NCBI GenBank assembly: GCA_947561395.2
Contig: OX387186.1
Span: 41,745,220 to 41,809,219, forward strand
Direction of reading: 5' to 3'
Length of the DNA stretch: 64,000 nucleotides
Source of the DNA: Buxus sempervirens
Taxonomy: Eukaryota; Streptophyta; Magnoliopsida; Buxales; Buxaceae
Made by a program: the position numbers and the translations under genes. The notes beneath the pieces were generated by a model. The model was not told the DNA's origin. It saw only the letters and a program-made list of their open reading frames with translations, and ran no database searches. Every line of letters starts with the position of its first letter. Position 1 is the first letter of the stretch. Of the stretch, positions 48,158-60,700 are shown piece after piece.

Positions 48158-48315
48158 TTTATATAGAAAAAATCGTAAGGCAGTAAAATCCGTACTTATA
48201 ATACGGGCATAGTGCACCCGTATAGGAAATACGGGCACCCATGACCGTGAACAATTCACGGGCAGAGTGTGCCCGTATTAACATTACGGGCACGGCTTGC
48301 TCGTAGACTAAGTAC
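48158..48315 (-). promoter_or_regulatory. Promoter of antisense gene 1: TATA box plus CCGTAT/ATACGG cluster
   Basis: TATA at 48158-48165 on the minus strand. About 15-150 bp further upstream are five or more variants of CCGTATTA/TAATACGGGC (for example CCGTACTTATAATACGGGC, GCCCGTATTAACATTACGGG). Confidence 0.65.
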
Positions 48316-48521
48316 GGTTCCTTCGAAAAAATGCAAAAAAATGGGAATTTTTAATTTCCTTGTTTCCCTAGGCTTCACCTATCCCTGCTTTAACATTCAT
48401 CATGTAATAAGAACTGAAAAGAAAGAAGGAAAGAGCACAAATGAATAAAAATCAAACTTCTTTTATATATATGAATGTGTACATCAGTTTGTCAAAATAC
48501 ATATACATCAAAAATCCTAAT

Positions 48522-51408
48522 CTACTGTGCCTCCGCAGATCCATCTCCTCTGCCACGTCCTCTGCCTCGAGATCGTCGACGCCCGAAGACTATCGGCACT
48601 TTATCACGAGCAGAAATACGCTCCCTCCTGCATCCAAAAATGGATTGGATGTCATGCAAATATAAGAATAGAAGTCAAGAGCATAAAAGAAACATACCTA
48701 GAATCAGCTGAAGAAGCAGGGGCAGACCCCGGGAGATCTACGTCCCTAGCAGACTCAAGATCAGGCTCTGCAGGAATAGGCTCAACCATAGGATCGGTAC
48801 CAATAGCAGGCTCAGAAGCTGGAGTCGGCACCTCTGGAACATCAATCATAGATGGAGGGTCTATCAAAACATCAGGAGCAGCAGTCTCTACCACAGGATC
48901 AACAGTAGCCTCCCCCATCACCACGGCCTCCACGGCGGGTTCTACCACAACAGCATCCCCAGCTGACTCCATATCCACAGAGGCCACAGGAGCAATCTCA
49001 GGAACTGGGGCAGACTCTAGCACATCCTCAGCAGCAGGTGCAATATCAGCCTCGATCTCAGGCTCTGTTGCAGGTGCCTCTACCGGACTGGGAGAAGTCA
49101 CGAACTCCACCCGTGCCACAGAAAATACCTCACCCCGAAGATGCATGGGCATAGGTGAAGCAGGTGAAGAAGGGCCGGCTGTGTCCTCCTGAAACTAAGA
49201 AAAAAAATTTCGGTTAGAACAAGACAAACTAATACAAAAGCAGGAATGGAAATAAAAAAGGAAAATAACCTGAGTATGAGATGGACCCGCCTGGTCCTGT
49301 GCATCAGATGGACCCTCCTGGCCCTGTGCTCTGGCTAGCTACCCCCGGAGGTCTAAGATCGTGATATAGAGGGCGTCCCTCTCGGCAATCGCAGCATCAC
49401 GCTGGCGCTCGAGATCAGCGTACTGAGACCAGATCTCTGCCAACTGAGCCTCCTGAAATAGAAAAGAAAGAAGTCAGAAAAATGCTAAGTTCAAATGAAA
49501 TGGAAATAGAAGATCACAAACAGAGAAGGCATACCGTCGTATCATAAGCCCTGATCACTACCCCTCCTATCTCCGTGACTCCACCACGGATATGCATGGG
49601 TGGCATGAGGCACCCAACAGAAGCTCACCTGAACCAGGCATCATAGTCACCCTCCTCTAATAATGTCTCTGCCTCAGTCCAATCTAGGAACTGGGCAGGA
49701 TCTACAGGCATAGGAAGAAAGGATGGGGTAGTATCTGGAGGAATGGCAGGAATCCGCGGCTCTCCTACATGCTGATAGAAAAAGCGCTCGCCGCAATACC
49801 AGATGCTGCCCAGCTGACCAATGAAAAACTGATATCTCTAACGTCTCTGGTCAGGGATGAAAGCATCATCTCTGGCTGCATGCAGGGCCAGCACCTCATG
49901 AATGTCCTCCATCCTGGGGACGAACAGCTGGAAAATAGAATGGTATATTCGGTATGTGATTCAAGAAGAAAAGGAAAAAAGAAAGAAGAGGAATTAATGT
50001 AGATTACCTCATACCAGTATAGCCTGTCCAAGTGGGCCCGGGCGGACCTAGGACGACTCTTTTCAGAGTCATGCTCTACATGACACCATCTACGTGCCAT
50101 GGGATACGTCTCCTCAGACATCGTAGAGGTAGGACGGAAATAGGGTATATAAACCCTAGCAAAAAACTGCAGAAAGAAGAAAAGAGTCAGAGGAATAGAA
50201 AAGGAGAGATAGAAAAAAAGAGAGAAAGAAAGAAAAAGGAAAAAATGATTCACCTGCAAGAAGGGCCAGAAGAATCTGCACCCAACTCCAGCTCCTCTGG
50301 AGGTAGAGAGGCCGCTCACTGATCGGCGCAGACCGGCCAAAATAGTACCAAAAATGAGCGGGCCCCATGCATACCTCCTCGCTCGATGCAGATCCCCCAA
50401 TAAGCTCAGAAAATGAGGACTAACGGAAGTCGTGTCCTCTAGGAAGAATCAGGAGCCCATCATGTACAGAAAAAGGAATCGAAAGGCATACGGGAAAACG
50501 TGATCACCGGCGGCAAGCTAGCCAAACTACCTCGCCCTGAAAGTCTCTCTCAACCATGTCAGAGACAATCTCGCTCTCCCTCTATCCCATGCCTTAGGAG
50601 GCAGCACAATATATCCAAGGTAAGCAGCGATCTCATCAGTCTCTAGCATCACCATCTCAGGAATAACATCACCGATCATCCTAATCCCGGTGATAAGAGT
50701 GAAGTCAGAAGGTCGGATCCTGATCTCAATATCTGGGAAGTGAAAGCTCAACGTCTCTGGGAAGAATCTCTCGAGCAGTGCTGCAATAAGGGCCCGATCC
50801 AAGCGAACATCAGGGATGGTGATGAATAGACCAAAGCCATACAAGCCTAACTCCCGACGGTAGGCCGAACTGTAAGCTCCTATAAATTTAATAAAGCTGG
50901 CCCAGCTCCCTCTGTAATGGGACATCGGATACTCCAAAGGGATATCCGCCCTAATGCACGCTGAGGGATGAGTCCTCAAGCCATGCAAAAGATCAGTATC
51001 CCTAATCTGAGCAGCAATCGCCTCAGGGACCTCAACCCTGGTCCTGGCCTCATCTCTGACACGGCCTCCTCTGCGACCTCCTCTACGGCCCTCATCATGG
51101 CCTATATCTCTGCCTCCACCTCGGCGCCTGCTACGGCTCCTGTCTCTGCCCGAAGCCTCAACTGCCGGCTAAAGAAACAATGGGAAGGAAGAAGGAATCA
51201 GGGTGATGTATTTTGTATTAAATTCAAAAGAGTTAGAGTTTACCTCTGGGGTCGCCTCACGCGAATCCCCAGAAGGGAGATCTGGGATATCAGAATCCGA
51301 ATCTCTCTCGGCCCTCGAAGACGAGGCCACATCAGCAGGATCACGCCTAACCCTCGAAGAGGAAGGCTCATCTGCAGGATCCCTGGAAGCTGATCGAAGG
51401 CGGGCCAT
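48522..51408 (-). pseudogene. Antisense gene 2 of the Tat element (plant mobile domain-like), 7 exons, six stops
   Basis: A plant mobile domain (aminotransferase-like) protein. Exons: 51408-51244, 51168-50254, 50166-50008, 49927-49535, 49452-49270, about 49194-48698, 48627-48522. Phases fit throughout. Features in order: Ser/Arg/Asp-rich N-terminus, an RG-rich stretch (SRSRRRGGGRD), the domain core (ALIAALLERFFPETLSFHF, RPSDFTLITGI, then HRARRYAWGPLIFGTIL), a Pro/Glu/Ala-rich acidic segment and an RG-rich C-terminus (RRRSRGRGRGRGDG). In-frame stops: TAG 50529-50527, TAG 50520-50518, TGA 50451-50449, TAG in exon 4 after DQRR, TGA in exon 4 after DAWFR, TAG in exon 5 after LDLRG. No frameshift is needed. 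Related genes occur in plant retroelements and MULEs; function in the element is unknown. Confidence 0.75.
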
Positions 51409-53190
51409 CTACGGTTCAAACCAGGGAGTTGGTTAATTATTATTGTTAAAATTTTTAATTGCTTAATTTTTATTTTAAACAAGATCAATTGATTGGCAGG
51501 AAGAAGAAAAAATGGAGAATGGAAGAAAGTGCTTCAGAAACTCCCGATCAAATCAAGAATTAACTAAAGGAGTTTATATTTTTCTAAAAATATTTTGTTT
51601 GTCTTCACTTTAAAAATTATATAGAGAAATTGTATAAGAAGTACATGCTTCTTATAGGTTCTCTTTATATGAAAAAAAATGTGTGGATGTTTTAATTTAT
51701 TCCTTGGTATGTCCTAAAGATATCTAATCATTTATTTTACTTGGTTTCAGGACAATCAAAGCATGCTCAAAATGGCACGAAAATTATCTATTCCATGCCA
51801 AGATGTTTAAACATCATGTGAATCAAGGATCGATTCATGCCAAGTCATTAAGTATTCCGCTTCATGGAATAAAATCCAAGTCTAAACATGTATGGCAGCA
51901 CCACAGGCCAAAAGCCAAGATGGAGATAGCACAATTGCACTCAAGACTTGGAAATAAAGATGCTCTAGCAGTTCATAGAGTAGCATTCAAGAACAGATTC
52001 AAAAGAAGAAGTCACTAAGGCTGATGTGACAAAACAACTCAAGCAAAGTATGGTTCATACATATTGGCAGAAGCAATTCCCAGAACTATCACAAATCAGA
52101 TGATTAGTGCAATGATGACCAATGGTTAGATACAACAATTCTAAGCCAGTATTCAGTTGGTCAAAACAGAAAATTGCATGGGACAGCCTCTTGCTTCAAG
52201 AGCATGAGCAAGTCTCGGCCAAATGAATAGATAGAATCAATTCTGGTCAAACATGAGAACCAATACAGGCAAAATAATCATGGAAGTGTTCAAGGCATTA
52301 AACGGTTACAATCTTAGTCATATTCGGATGCTCAGAGAAATTGCAAGGCTTAGTCGAGCAAAAATCATGGTTATAATCTGTTAAGGAATACAAGAAAAAT
52401 GAAAAGACTCTTTGGCATACCTGTTTATGTCGAAAGGAGAACTCAGCAGAGAAAAAAAAATGGAAACTTCAAGCTCACCCACAATGGATGCTCGAAACAG
52501 CAATGAGGAGGCTTGACAGTAGCTCGAAATGAAGAGGACTCGCTGGGGAAACAGGGATTCGCCGGAGGAGAACAAGTTCGCCGGAAGGAGAGAGTCGCCG
52601 GAGAACAACAGGAGTCGTCGGAGATTTGAAGAAGAAGAAGAAGGACCGGAGAAGAGAGTGCGGTCGCGGAGAAATTAGGGTGAAATGCGAGCAGAAGAAG
52701 AATAGGTCGCGGTCGCGGTCTTAAGAAGAGAATAAATTCCGTAAACTCAGTACGGGCTTCAGACGACCGTAAAAGTAATACGGTCCAGTTCGCCCATGAT
52801 CAAACTACGGGTAGCATTGGTCCGTGATACAAATACGGGCAAAGCCAAAAAGTTGCATATTTTATTATTTTCTCCACAATTATCAAAAGATTAGTGTTTA
52901 TATTAGTTGTAAGTTGCAAGGATTGCCACCATACTCACTTTTGTTTAAAAATTTTGTCTCAAATCTCACTTCATAGCCATGAGAGCTCAGTGAGAGGAGA
53001 GAGGAGGATTTGGCCCTTAAGCTGAGGGACTTCTAGCAAATCTTCCACAATCAATTCTGTTTTCCAAAAATCATCCATTTAATCCTTGCAAAGTGCAATT
53101 GATTAGACAAAAATCTCAGAAAGTGCAATTGGTGGGTCTTTTTGCTCTCTGCTTGTAATTGATTCCAATTACCAGCAAAGAGGGGGCAGC
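51409..53190 (-). other. 5' region of antisense gene 2 and U3-proximal DNA
   Basis: On the minus strand an acceptor (ACCGTAG) directly precedes the ATG at 51408. A likely untranslated first exon lies at about 52690-52470: CT-rich, with repeated TCCGGCGA words, ending at a donor-like TTGTGGGTGAG. A CCGTAT/ATACGG cluster at about 52735-52850 lies upstream of it. The intron between is AT-rich and has no other recognisable gene. A purine tract at about 53176-53187 precedes the 3' LTR. Confidence 0.5.
52735..52850. promoter_or_regulatory. CCGTAT/ATACGG palindrome cluster upstream of antisense gene 2
   Basis: Words AGTACGGGCTTC, GACCGTAAAAGTAATACGG, ACTACGGGTAG and AATACGGGCAAAGCC. They are of the same type as the clusters in the LTRs and before gag and antisense gene 1. 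Confidence 0.55.
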
Positions 53191-55000
53191 TGTAGACACC
53201 CCAAATTGCACTACAGAATGAGAAAGTAATAAAAACATATAATTAGAACTTAAAACAGGTCAAAAATGCATAAAAATTGACTAAGCAGGCTTTTCCCGTA
53301 TTTCATTCACGGGCCGGTCGCGCCCGAGATTTCTCTACGGTCAGGTGCGCCCATATTGAAAATACGGTCACCGTTGGACCGTAATTCATTTACGGTCACT
53401 AAAGACTCGTGCGAGTTTTATTCTTCTCTCAATTTCCGAGCTTTATCTTTAGTCCAATATATCTTTAAATGAGCGAATTACGCCTTTTATTCGTTGAAGC
53501 CACCTTGGTTGGCTAGGGATGGCCATTATCTCTGTCTTTCACTCTATCTTAAGGATCAGGATATATCCTTCTGGACCAACCATGCCCCTGTGTTTGCCTA
53601 TAAATAGAGGGCCTTTCCTCAAGCAAAAGGCCACGAAAATTTGAAGTCTAAGGATCTCCAAGAGAAGAAGAGGAACCCCTGCTGCTCTGCTTGCTCAATC
53701 CAGCTAAGTCCCTTTTCCCTTTTATTTTTTGTCTTCAATTCTAGATGTAATAGGATCATCTCTATTGCTGTAGAATAAGGCCATATCTTTTGTATCTAGT
53801 ATTCCTAAACTTGTCTCCAAGTACCTCAAGAGTCTCTCTAGCTGTAAAACGTGAAGAGAGAGCTAGGGGAAAAGAGAACAGGTGGATCCCTAGAATAGAA
53901 CCCTATATCTGTTTTTCTCCTTTTTCTAAAATAAGGCCTTTGATTGTGTTTGTATAACCAAACCTATCTCCAAGTACCTCAAGAATCCTCTTTAGCCGTA
54001 AAACGTGAAAAGAGAGCTAGGGGAAAAGACAACAGGTGGATCCGTAGGGTAGACCCCCATGTGCTCTAATCTGTGAGATGTGGCTGCTTTGAATATCCTG
54101 ATCATGTTTTAATGGTTTTTATGATGAATCTGAATGAATAACATGAATCTATGATGTTTATAGCATAATATCCCCAATTTTTGATAAAATTTGGATTTTT
54201 CACATATTTGCACCTACAGCACTGTTTTCGTGATTTTTGTGATTTTAGGCTAGGATCTTTGATTTATCGTGATCAATATGGTAGATCTGGATCCAGAAGC
54301 CTGAAAGTAACTTCTAGGGTTTCATGAGATGGTTTTTAAATCGTTTTTCACTATTGAGAGAAGACCCTACGGTCTAAGTTCTCCCCTTTTGATGTTTTTC
54401 ATCAACGTGGGTATTTTTGGTTTTTATTTCTTGATTTAATGTGAAATATGGGATATATCTATGTCCTGGACTATTCAAGTTCAATTTTGAAATATTTTAT
54501 AAAAATCATATTTTTCTAGATTTCTAGAATTTGACTTGAAGCCAGATTTTTGGATTTTTCACTTTAAATTGATTTTATTTGATTTTATCTCAATTTTATT
54601 TTGATCATGAAACCCTAGGCATGGTATGATCATATTTGAAAGTTCTGGATCAATCAGACTATTCGTATGAAAAAACCATATATTTTGTCTTTTTTGTGAT
54701 TTTTCATGATTTTTATAACAAGCTTTTCTTCTTTGTAAAACATGAACAATACCTGGCAACCAGCTTGTGTGGATGAATAGGGGTGCCTAACACCTTCCCC
54801 TGTTCATAACCTAATCCCCTTACCCATCTCTGGTTGTTTTTTTAGGAGGGTTATTTTTACCCTAAAAATTGCTTTTGAGCTTATTTAATATTTTGGTGTC
54901 CATTCACACCTAAATTGAATGGTGGCGACTCTTTGTTTAATTTAATCCCGTGTGATGATCGAAGAAGTCATCGGAAATTGATTTTTTCCCATGTCTCACA
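53191..55000 (+). repeat. 3' LTR of the Tat element
   Basis: 1810 bp, very similar to the 5' LTR with scattered substitutions; many are C/T or G/A (for example CCCGTATT versus CCCATATT near 53350). Same TATA, donor-like site and hairpin regions. Confidence 0.95.
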
Positions 55001-56473
55001 AAAAGACTTCCCCGAGTCTATTCGTGCAGGATTTACCGGGAGAGGATGGGATAACCTCTTCACCAACTTCCTGCTCCCATCCCAACACCTAGTATATGAA
55101 TTCTATTCAAACATCCACAACATCGCAGACGGTCCCGCATCCTTCGATACCTCTCTCAGAAGGCAGCCCATCCATGTAGATTCTGATACCATCGCTGGGG
55201 CCCTAGGTATTCCGAGAGTTGAAAATCCTGAATTCCCGTATGTTGATACTCCCTTACCACATTTGCTCAATGAAGTGGCTGCTTGTTTACTGACCACTGA
55301 GAGGGAGGGGGACTATGAGGGCAAAGCTCTGGATTCCTCCAAGTTTACATTTGACACCTCATTCATATACAAAATCCAATGCTCTAACCTTGCGCCGGTG
55401 AGTCATAGATCAACTGTGCCTCCTATGAGAGCACTCTTGCTTTATGCATTGGTCAAAAGGCATTCAATTGATGTTCCCACCATCATGATTTCGTCTATGC
55501 TTGACTGTTTTCTCGATACCAAACATAGGTGTGGACTTCCTCTCGGGTGTACCATTGCAAAGATAGTCAAAATGCATCAAATTGACTTCCCCGAGTATGA
55601 GTTACTTGCTCCCCTTCCTCCTATCAGTACTGCAACATATAATAAGTCCAAGGGGCAATACAACAAGTCTCATCCTCCTCCTCCACCCCTTCCCCCTGTT
55701 CCAGGGGTCCATGCTCCTGCTCCTCCATCTCCTCCCCCTAATGTTTCTATAGGACATGAGCATGATCTTCCTCTCCTGGAGTCTGCTACACATGATCACC
55801 TGTGGAACCTGATATTCCATCCTCATCGGCACCTGCTCCTGCTGCTGCTCCTATAGACCAAACAACTTCTTCCCAATTTCCTCATGGACTCGCATCAATC
55901 CTTTCACAGGTTATGGGCATGCAATGTGAGTTGATGAATCAAACCAAGCTACTTCTTGAGAAACAGGAGACGATGAAGTAGCAGATAAAACAATTGTACG
56001 ATGGTCAGCTTGCATACAAGCATGAAACTGATCGCCACGTTGCTAAGATGGAACATCTTCTTCAGAACATAGAAGGTGACACCTACTATACGAAAAAGGA
56101 CGTACGAGAACTGATTAAGCCGAAGTTTGCACAAATTGACACCAAGTTGAATTGGGTGAGGACAATAGTATGGAATGCTGATGACACACTAAAAGCAGTG
56201 CATGAGAAGCAGATCAGGCTGAACGAGATATATTTGGAGATGCAACAAGACTACAGCCGGGCCATGAAGCACTTTGAATTGGAAAATCAGGAGCTTCACA
56301 GGCTGAATAGGGACAGGAGAGAACAGAGGACAGTTGCCGATGCAGCTTCTCAAGGTGTCGTTGGAGAGCATATTCCTCCAAGTGATGCGGAGTACATTCG
56401 AGATGAACATTTGTTGCTTGAATCCCTTGAGCCTGCACACAAAGTTCCTGATCCAGCAGGGCCTGCCCCATAG

Positions 56474-57799
56474 TCTTGAACCTCTTTTCATGTCATTTGA
56501 GTATCGAATGCATATAATTTGACCATCTTTTTTACTTATGTGCCTGTAAAACGTTGCGATAAGTGCATGCAAAGCAAATATTGTTTGGTCTTAGCTTTCA
56601 TTTGTCATATTCCTCTATCTCCCCAATGCACACACATTGGGTCTAGCACGTCGTAATGCGTGTACATGCAAAACAACCAGTCCAAGGTGCCACTTATATT
56701 AGCCTATGGTAATGAACTTCCACCTATAAGACTAAGGTATTATACGAAATGATTAAAATCTGCAACGAAGGCTGTGGGAAGACGGGGAATGCAAAAAAAG
56801 TTAGCTTATATTACGTATTAATCTTGAGATACCCTTCCAAACGTGCCTACGTATCCCCCAAATCAGCCCAGGGTACCCCCACACGAGCCTTAATTTATCC
56901 ACAAAAAATTCTCCAAATTAAGGGGAGAGTACCTCCAAGTAACACTTAGGTACCCCAAAGGTAAATTTAAGGTACCCCACAAGAAACCCGAAGATACCCA
57001 CACGTACAAAATAGTGGGAGCACATTCAACGCGCGAATGTTTCCTGGTAACGCTCGCGCGTACTGTGCACTTTAAAGCTGCAACGTGCGGGCGTTAATGA
57101 TTAACGTCCGCGCGTTTTGTTCATTATCAATTCCTACTCGAGGGTACCTTCGGCTTACTTATGGGTTACCTTAATATTAATTTTGGGGGTACCTGGGTAT
57201 TACTTAGGGGTACCCTTCCATTATTTCGCATCATACTTTTCAGTACCTCAATGTTTTTATTGGGGGGGGGGGGGTACTTTGGCTTATTTGCTTATGTAAA
57301 TTAGGCTTATTTCATGGGGGCCTTGGCCGTATTTCAGCATGTACTCAACTCTTACTAGATGACACCTAAGCTTATATGGGGTGGGGGTGGTACATTGTGC
57401 TGGTTAGGGGGTTACCTTACCCTTCACACGAACCATACCTTCATTTTGTTTTGGGGGGGAGTACCTAATGTATAGTAACTTGTTTTAAAATTTGACGTAA
57501 TTTACGATCAATGAGTTTGACGAATCTGTGGCAGAACTTAAGCAATCAAAATAACCAAGCTTTTATTCAATGGATACAATGTCCTATGTACACAATACTT
57601 TACAAAAATCTGATCATGAAACATCATAAAAAACTAAACATGCCATAAAAGTAAAATCCAAGTGAATGCTTGATTCAGCTACAGCATTCATTACAGGAAC
57701 ATCCTTGTTCTCAAATAAATACATACAGATTCCCCAAAAATTAAAATTTTAGTTTGACGCATGTATAATATTAAAATGTTAATGCATCTAACTCTCCCC
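56474..57799. repeat. Inter-gene block with GGTACC array and CGCG palindromes
   Basis: DNA between the 3' ends of the second convergent gene pair. GGTACC-type words run forward at about 56830-57000 and inverted at about 57140-57480. Between them, about 57025-57115, are CAACGCGCGAATGTT, AACGCTCGCGCGT, CAACGTGCGGGCGTT and AACGTCCGCGCGTT. This repeats the layout of 19711-20654. A (G)10 run lies near 57264. Confidence 0.65.
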
Positions 57800-60700
57800 C
57801 TAGGTAGAACTCTTCTTCACAATATCATCCTTCACCGTGTTTTCTTCGTGGAGGATCATCTCACTCACAATGCTTCTTCTGAAGCCCGGAATATCATTCT
57901 ATTCAAAAATAACGAAACTATATTAATAATGTGATCATTTGGAGCTTTTGAAAACACAACTGGATAGGTTAGGAGTTGTAGCGTACCTGCGTGAATCGAG
58001 GAGAAAGTTCTCCTCTCCAGTAAGCGACGAACTTCATGGCGACGAACTTCATGGTGAAGATTCCACAGTCATGGCTACAAAAGATGCGATTACAAGTTAA
58101 TGCTATTAATATCATATCGTAGTAAGGATAGAAAAGAAAGTATAGGTGGAAAATGTACGGGTTGCCTTGCCGAGGAAGCTTAAGAGTCTCTGCTTTCGTC
58201 CTTGGAAATTTGCTTACTAAAACTTCCTTTTCCCATTGCCAAGTGCATATAATATCTAATCCTTTTAGCTGAAATATAAAAATTGATACTTAATAACAAC
58301 ATTAGTGACACAAGAAATTATTAGGCTGATCACTTACCACTCCAGTGAGAACTTTGCGGGTTCTCCACACCTTCATCGAGTTCAAAAAAAATACTTTCTT
58401 CTTATTCATGTCAACAACACATATGTACCAATGTTCTTGCTCCAATATGGGGAAAAACAACTGCATACAAACATATTTATTAGCCCTACCCTATTAAAAG
58501 ATCCCAACAACAATGGTGAGTTAAGCTTACCATTTTGTAGTTGACCACATTCAGTAAGTACGATGGATCAAATTGATCAGTAAGTCTGGCAAGGTCTCGG
58601 TTTTCTTCTGCCTTGCAAAAAGTCTGCAAAGTTATAATATAAGTTCAACAGGAGTATTACAGACATTGTCAAATGATTTTGAAGAATGTCGTAGTAATTA
58701 CCCCAATATCTAACATGAAGAAGTAGCATGGGCCTCCAACCTGCCGTTCCTAGAAATTCAGCATCTGCATGTAGCAATCCAAGATCTACATAGAAAAAAA
58801 TAAAATCTAAGAATCCAAATATTTATGCGATCTGACAAGATACTTTGGTTGTTAGACTCCTACCCAGTTGGTAACCAATTTCTCAGGCTTCAAACACTCG
58901 AACTCACTGCGGGCAATGAAGATATCGAAGAATCTCACCAAAACCTCGCTACATATATATCCCACAAAAGAAACAGTCAAACCATACGCAACAATTTACA
59001 AAGAAACAATGCATAAAACATAAATATGCGAAAGTACGTACTCTGGATTGAGGTCCTCACGGAATGCATAGTTGCATACCGCGCATCCAACATCCACCAG
59101 AGTCCTACTAGAAGATGCCTCCACTGGTTTGCTTCCCTACAAGTTTATTAAAAATTCCAAAAAATGAATATATGTCTGTCAACCTAATTCTAACCGAAAA
59201 ACATAAAACAATTCCTTTAGAAAAACTGAGAACAAACATACCAATGGCTGTATGGCCGGATCTGCAGTGTTCAGATCCAGCAACAACCTAGCCTCCGCAC
59301 GTTGATCATCGCCAGATGGCACCTGACATATATTTCATGTAGGTCACACGATCATTACATTGACAATTTTGCTCTTCAATCTACTATAGTAAAGTTTTAC
59401 ATGAATGGTTGACATGTAATTAGACATCCAATTATATACTACTTACTGTTTGCGTTGGCCTCTCGGTATCGAGCGATTGCTTACTCTTTCTGGCCCTCTT
59501 ATTTTTCTCCTCGGTGATGGTTGTAAAAGGACTCCTTTTTGCCTTGCCGGGCACCTTCATTCGTTTCAATCTCGGAGCTTCAACGGGTTGAAATGGAACG
59601 ATTGACCCTTCATATTCTCCTGCTGTTGGATCCGGGATACATTCCGCCCTAAGTTCAATATCTTCCATCGGCGACACTGGGCAAGGGCCCTCCGGTGCAG
59701 AAGCAACGTTCACTGGAACCTCAAATGGTTCACGTGGACATTCAGGGGCAGAGTAGCTTCGGTAGTCACGAGCATATCCAACAAGCTCGAGAACCATCTC
59801 TCTTAATTCAGCTTTCCCTACTTCAAGATTGCTTATCATCAACTTCAATTTCTCCACATAAACAAATCAAGCCACAAACATTTGCATTTCTATAAGATCT
59901 GGAACTTATAATGAATAATGACAAAAACCGAATTCCATTACCTCCTTCTCCAAAGCCTTCAATCTCGGGGATTCGGCTACCTCACGCTGAAGGGCAGCAA
60001 CTACCTTCGTTAGCTTCTTTATCACTGCCCTCAATTTATCCTGCTAAAACACACAATCAAGTAAAATTTATGTCCATGTACGTATAATGAATATTGATAT
60101 TGAGTACCCCTATTCGAAAATATAAATACAATATAATATAATATACCTTCTTCCTCCCCTTTGATTTATCGGACTCCGGGACATTTTCATATTCAATATG
60201 GTCCGGAGTTTTCATGTCCTTTTCCTTTCATTCTTTCTCCCTCTCCAACACATCCTCATCATTCCACACGGTGATGAGAGGAGCTGTTGCATCCAAGCCT
60301 ATCACGGTCCCATCCATGCGTAAACATTCATAATAGAACATCTGCGATTGAGTAAACATTTCTTCCATTACAATTTAAGCATACCAAATATATGAAATGT
60401 GTGTATAACAATAATTTACATTTAGAAAAACCAAACAACCACCGACATATATTTGGTGCTTCTCCTTGTATCGGCGGATTGCGGCAATGAGCCAATCAAG
60501 AACCAACTTCGACCAGTTGAGGGTACGGAGTCCCTCCATATCCATTACGAGATTTAAGAACTTTGTGCTGGCCTCCGGCTTAGCTTGAGGGCATAAAAAT
60601 GAGCCCAATGCAAGCAATACAAAAAGCCTCAAAAAATCTTCATCCGCCGTCTCCTTCTCTTGCAGTCTTCTCTCCAGCTCTCCTAAAGGTATCTTACCCT

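Larger units (their letters stand above)
34374..55000 (+). mobile_element. Ty3/Gypsy Tat/Ogre-like retrotransposon, 20,627 bp
   Basis: Two ~1.81 kb LTRs (34374-36188 and 53191-55000) begin TGTAGACACCCC. They end TCTTACA and TCTCACA. Flanks are AGAAG (34369-34373) and AAAAG (55001-55005), a 5 bp duplication with one difference. A primer-binding-site-like TGGCGACTCTGCTGGGGA starts at 36191; it fits an arginine tRNA 3' end as described for Ogre, by recall. A purine tract AAAGAGGGGG precedes the 3' LTR. The internal region holds gag-pol with a second RNase H, the Tat hallmark, and two antisense genes. The LTRs differ by roughly a few percent by eye, suggesting insertion within the last few million years. 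Confidence 0.93.
34193..56473 (+). pseudogene. Putative plant transposon-domain gene, copy 2, split by the Tat retrotransposon
   Basis: Function unknown; same domain family as the gene at 20655-25614. The first part, 34193-34373, starts MAPKTRASSSKP and reaches ILLERGVILE. The 20.6 kb retroelement then interrupts, and coding resumes at about 55006 with DFPESIRAGFTGRGWDN and continues through the core (QPIHVDSDTIAGALGIP, PMRALLLYALVKRHSIDVP) and a Pro-rich segment. Removing the element and one duplication restores the frame exactly. Frame slips near 55795-55805, a TAG sits at 55979-55981, and a charged helical tail (55982-56470) ends at TAG 56471-56473. The helical tail resembles that of copy 1 in kind. 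It converges with the protease gene. Confidence 0.75.

Noticed and set aside
48527-49192. Ser/Thr/Ala/Gly-rich + strand frame of 221 codons
   Set aside because: Shadow of the Pro/Glu/Ala-rich exon of antisense gene 2 on the other strand, which fits splice sites and phase.
49595-49629. An extra intron at TTCAG/GTGAGC in antisense gene 2
   Set aside because: No acceptor fits nearby; reading through with a single TGA keeps the frame to the next clear donor.
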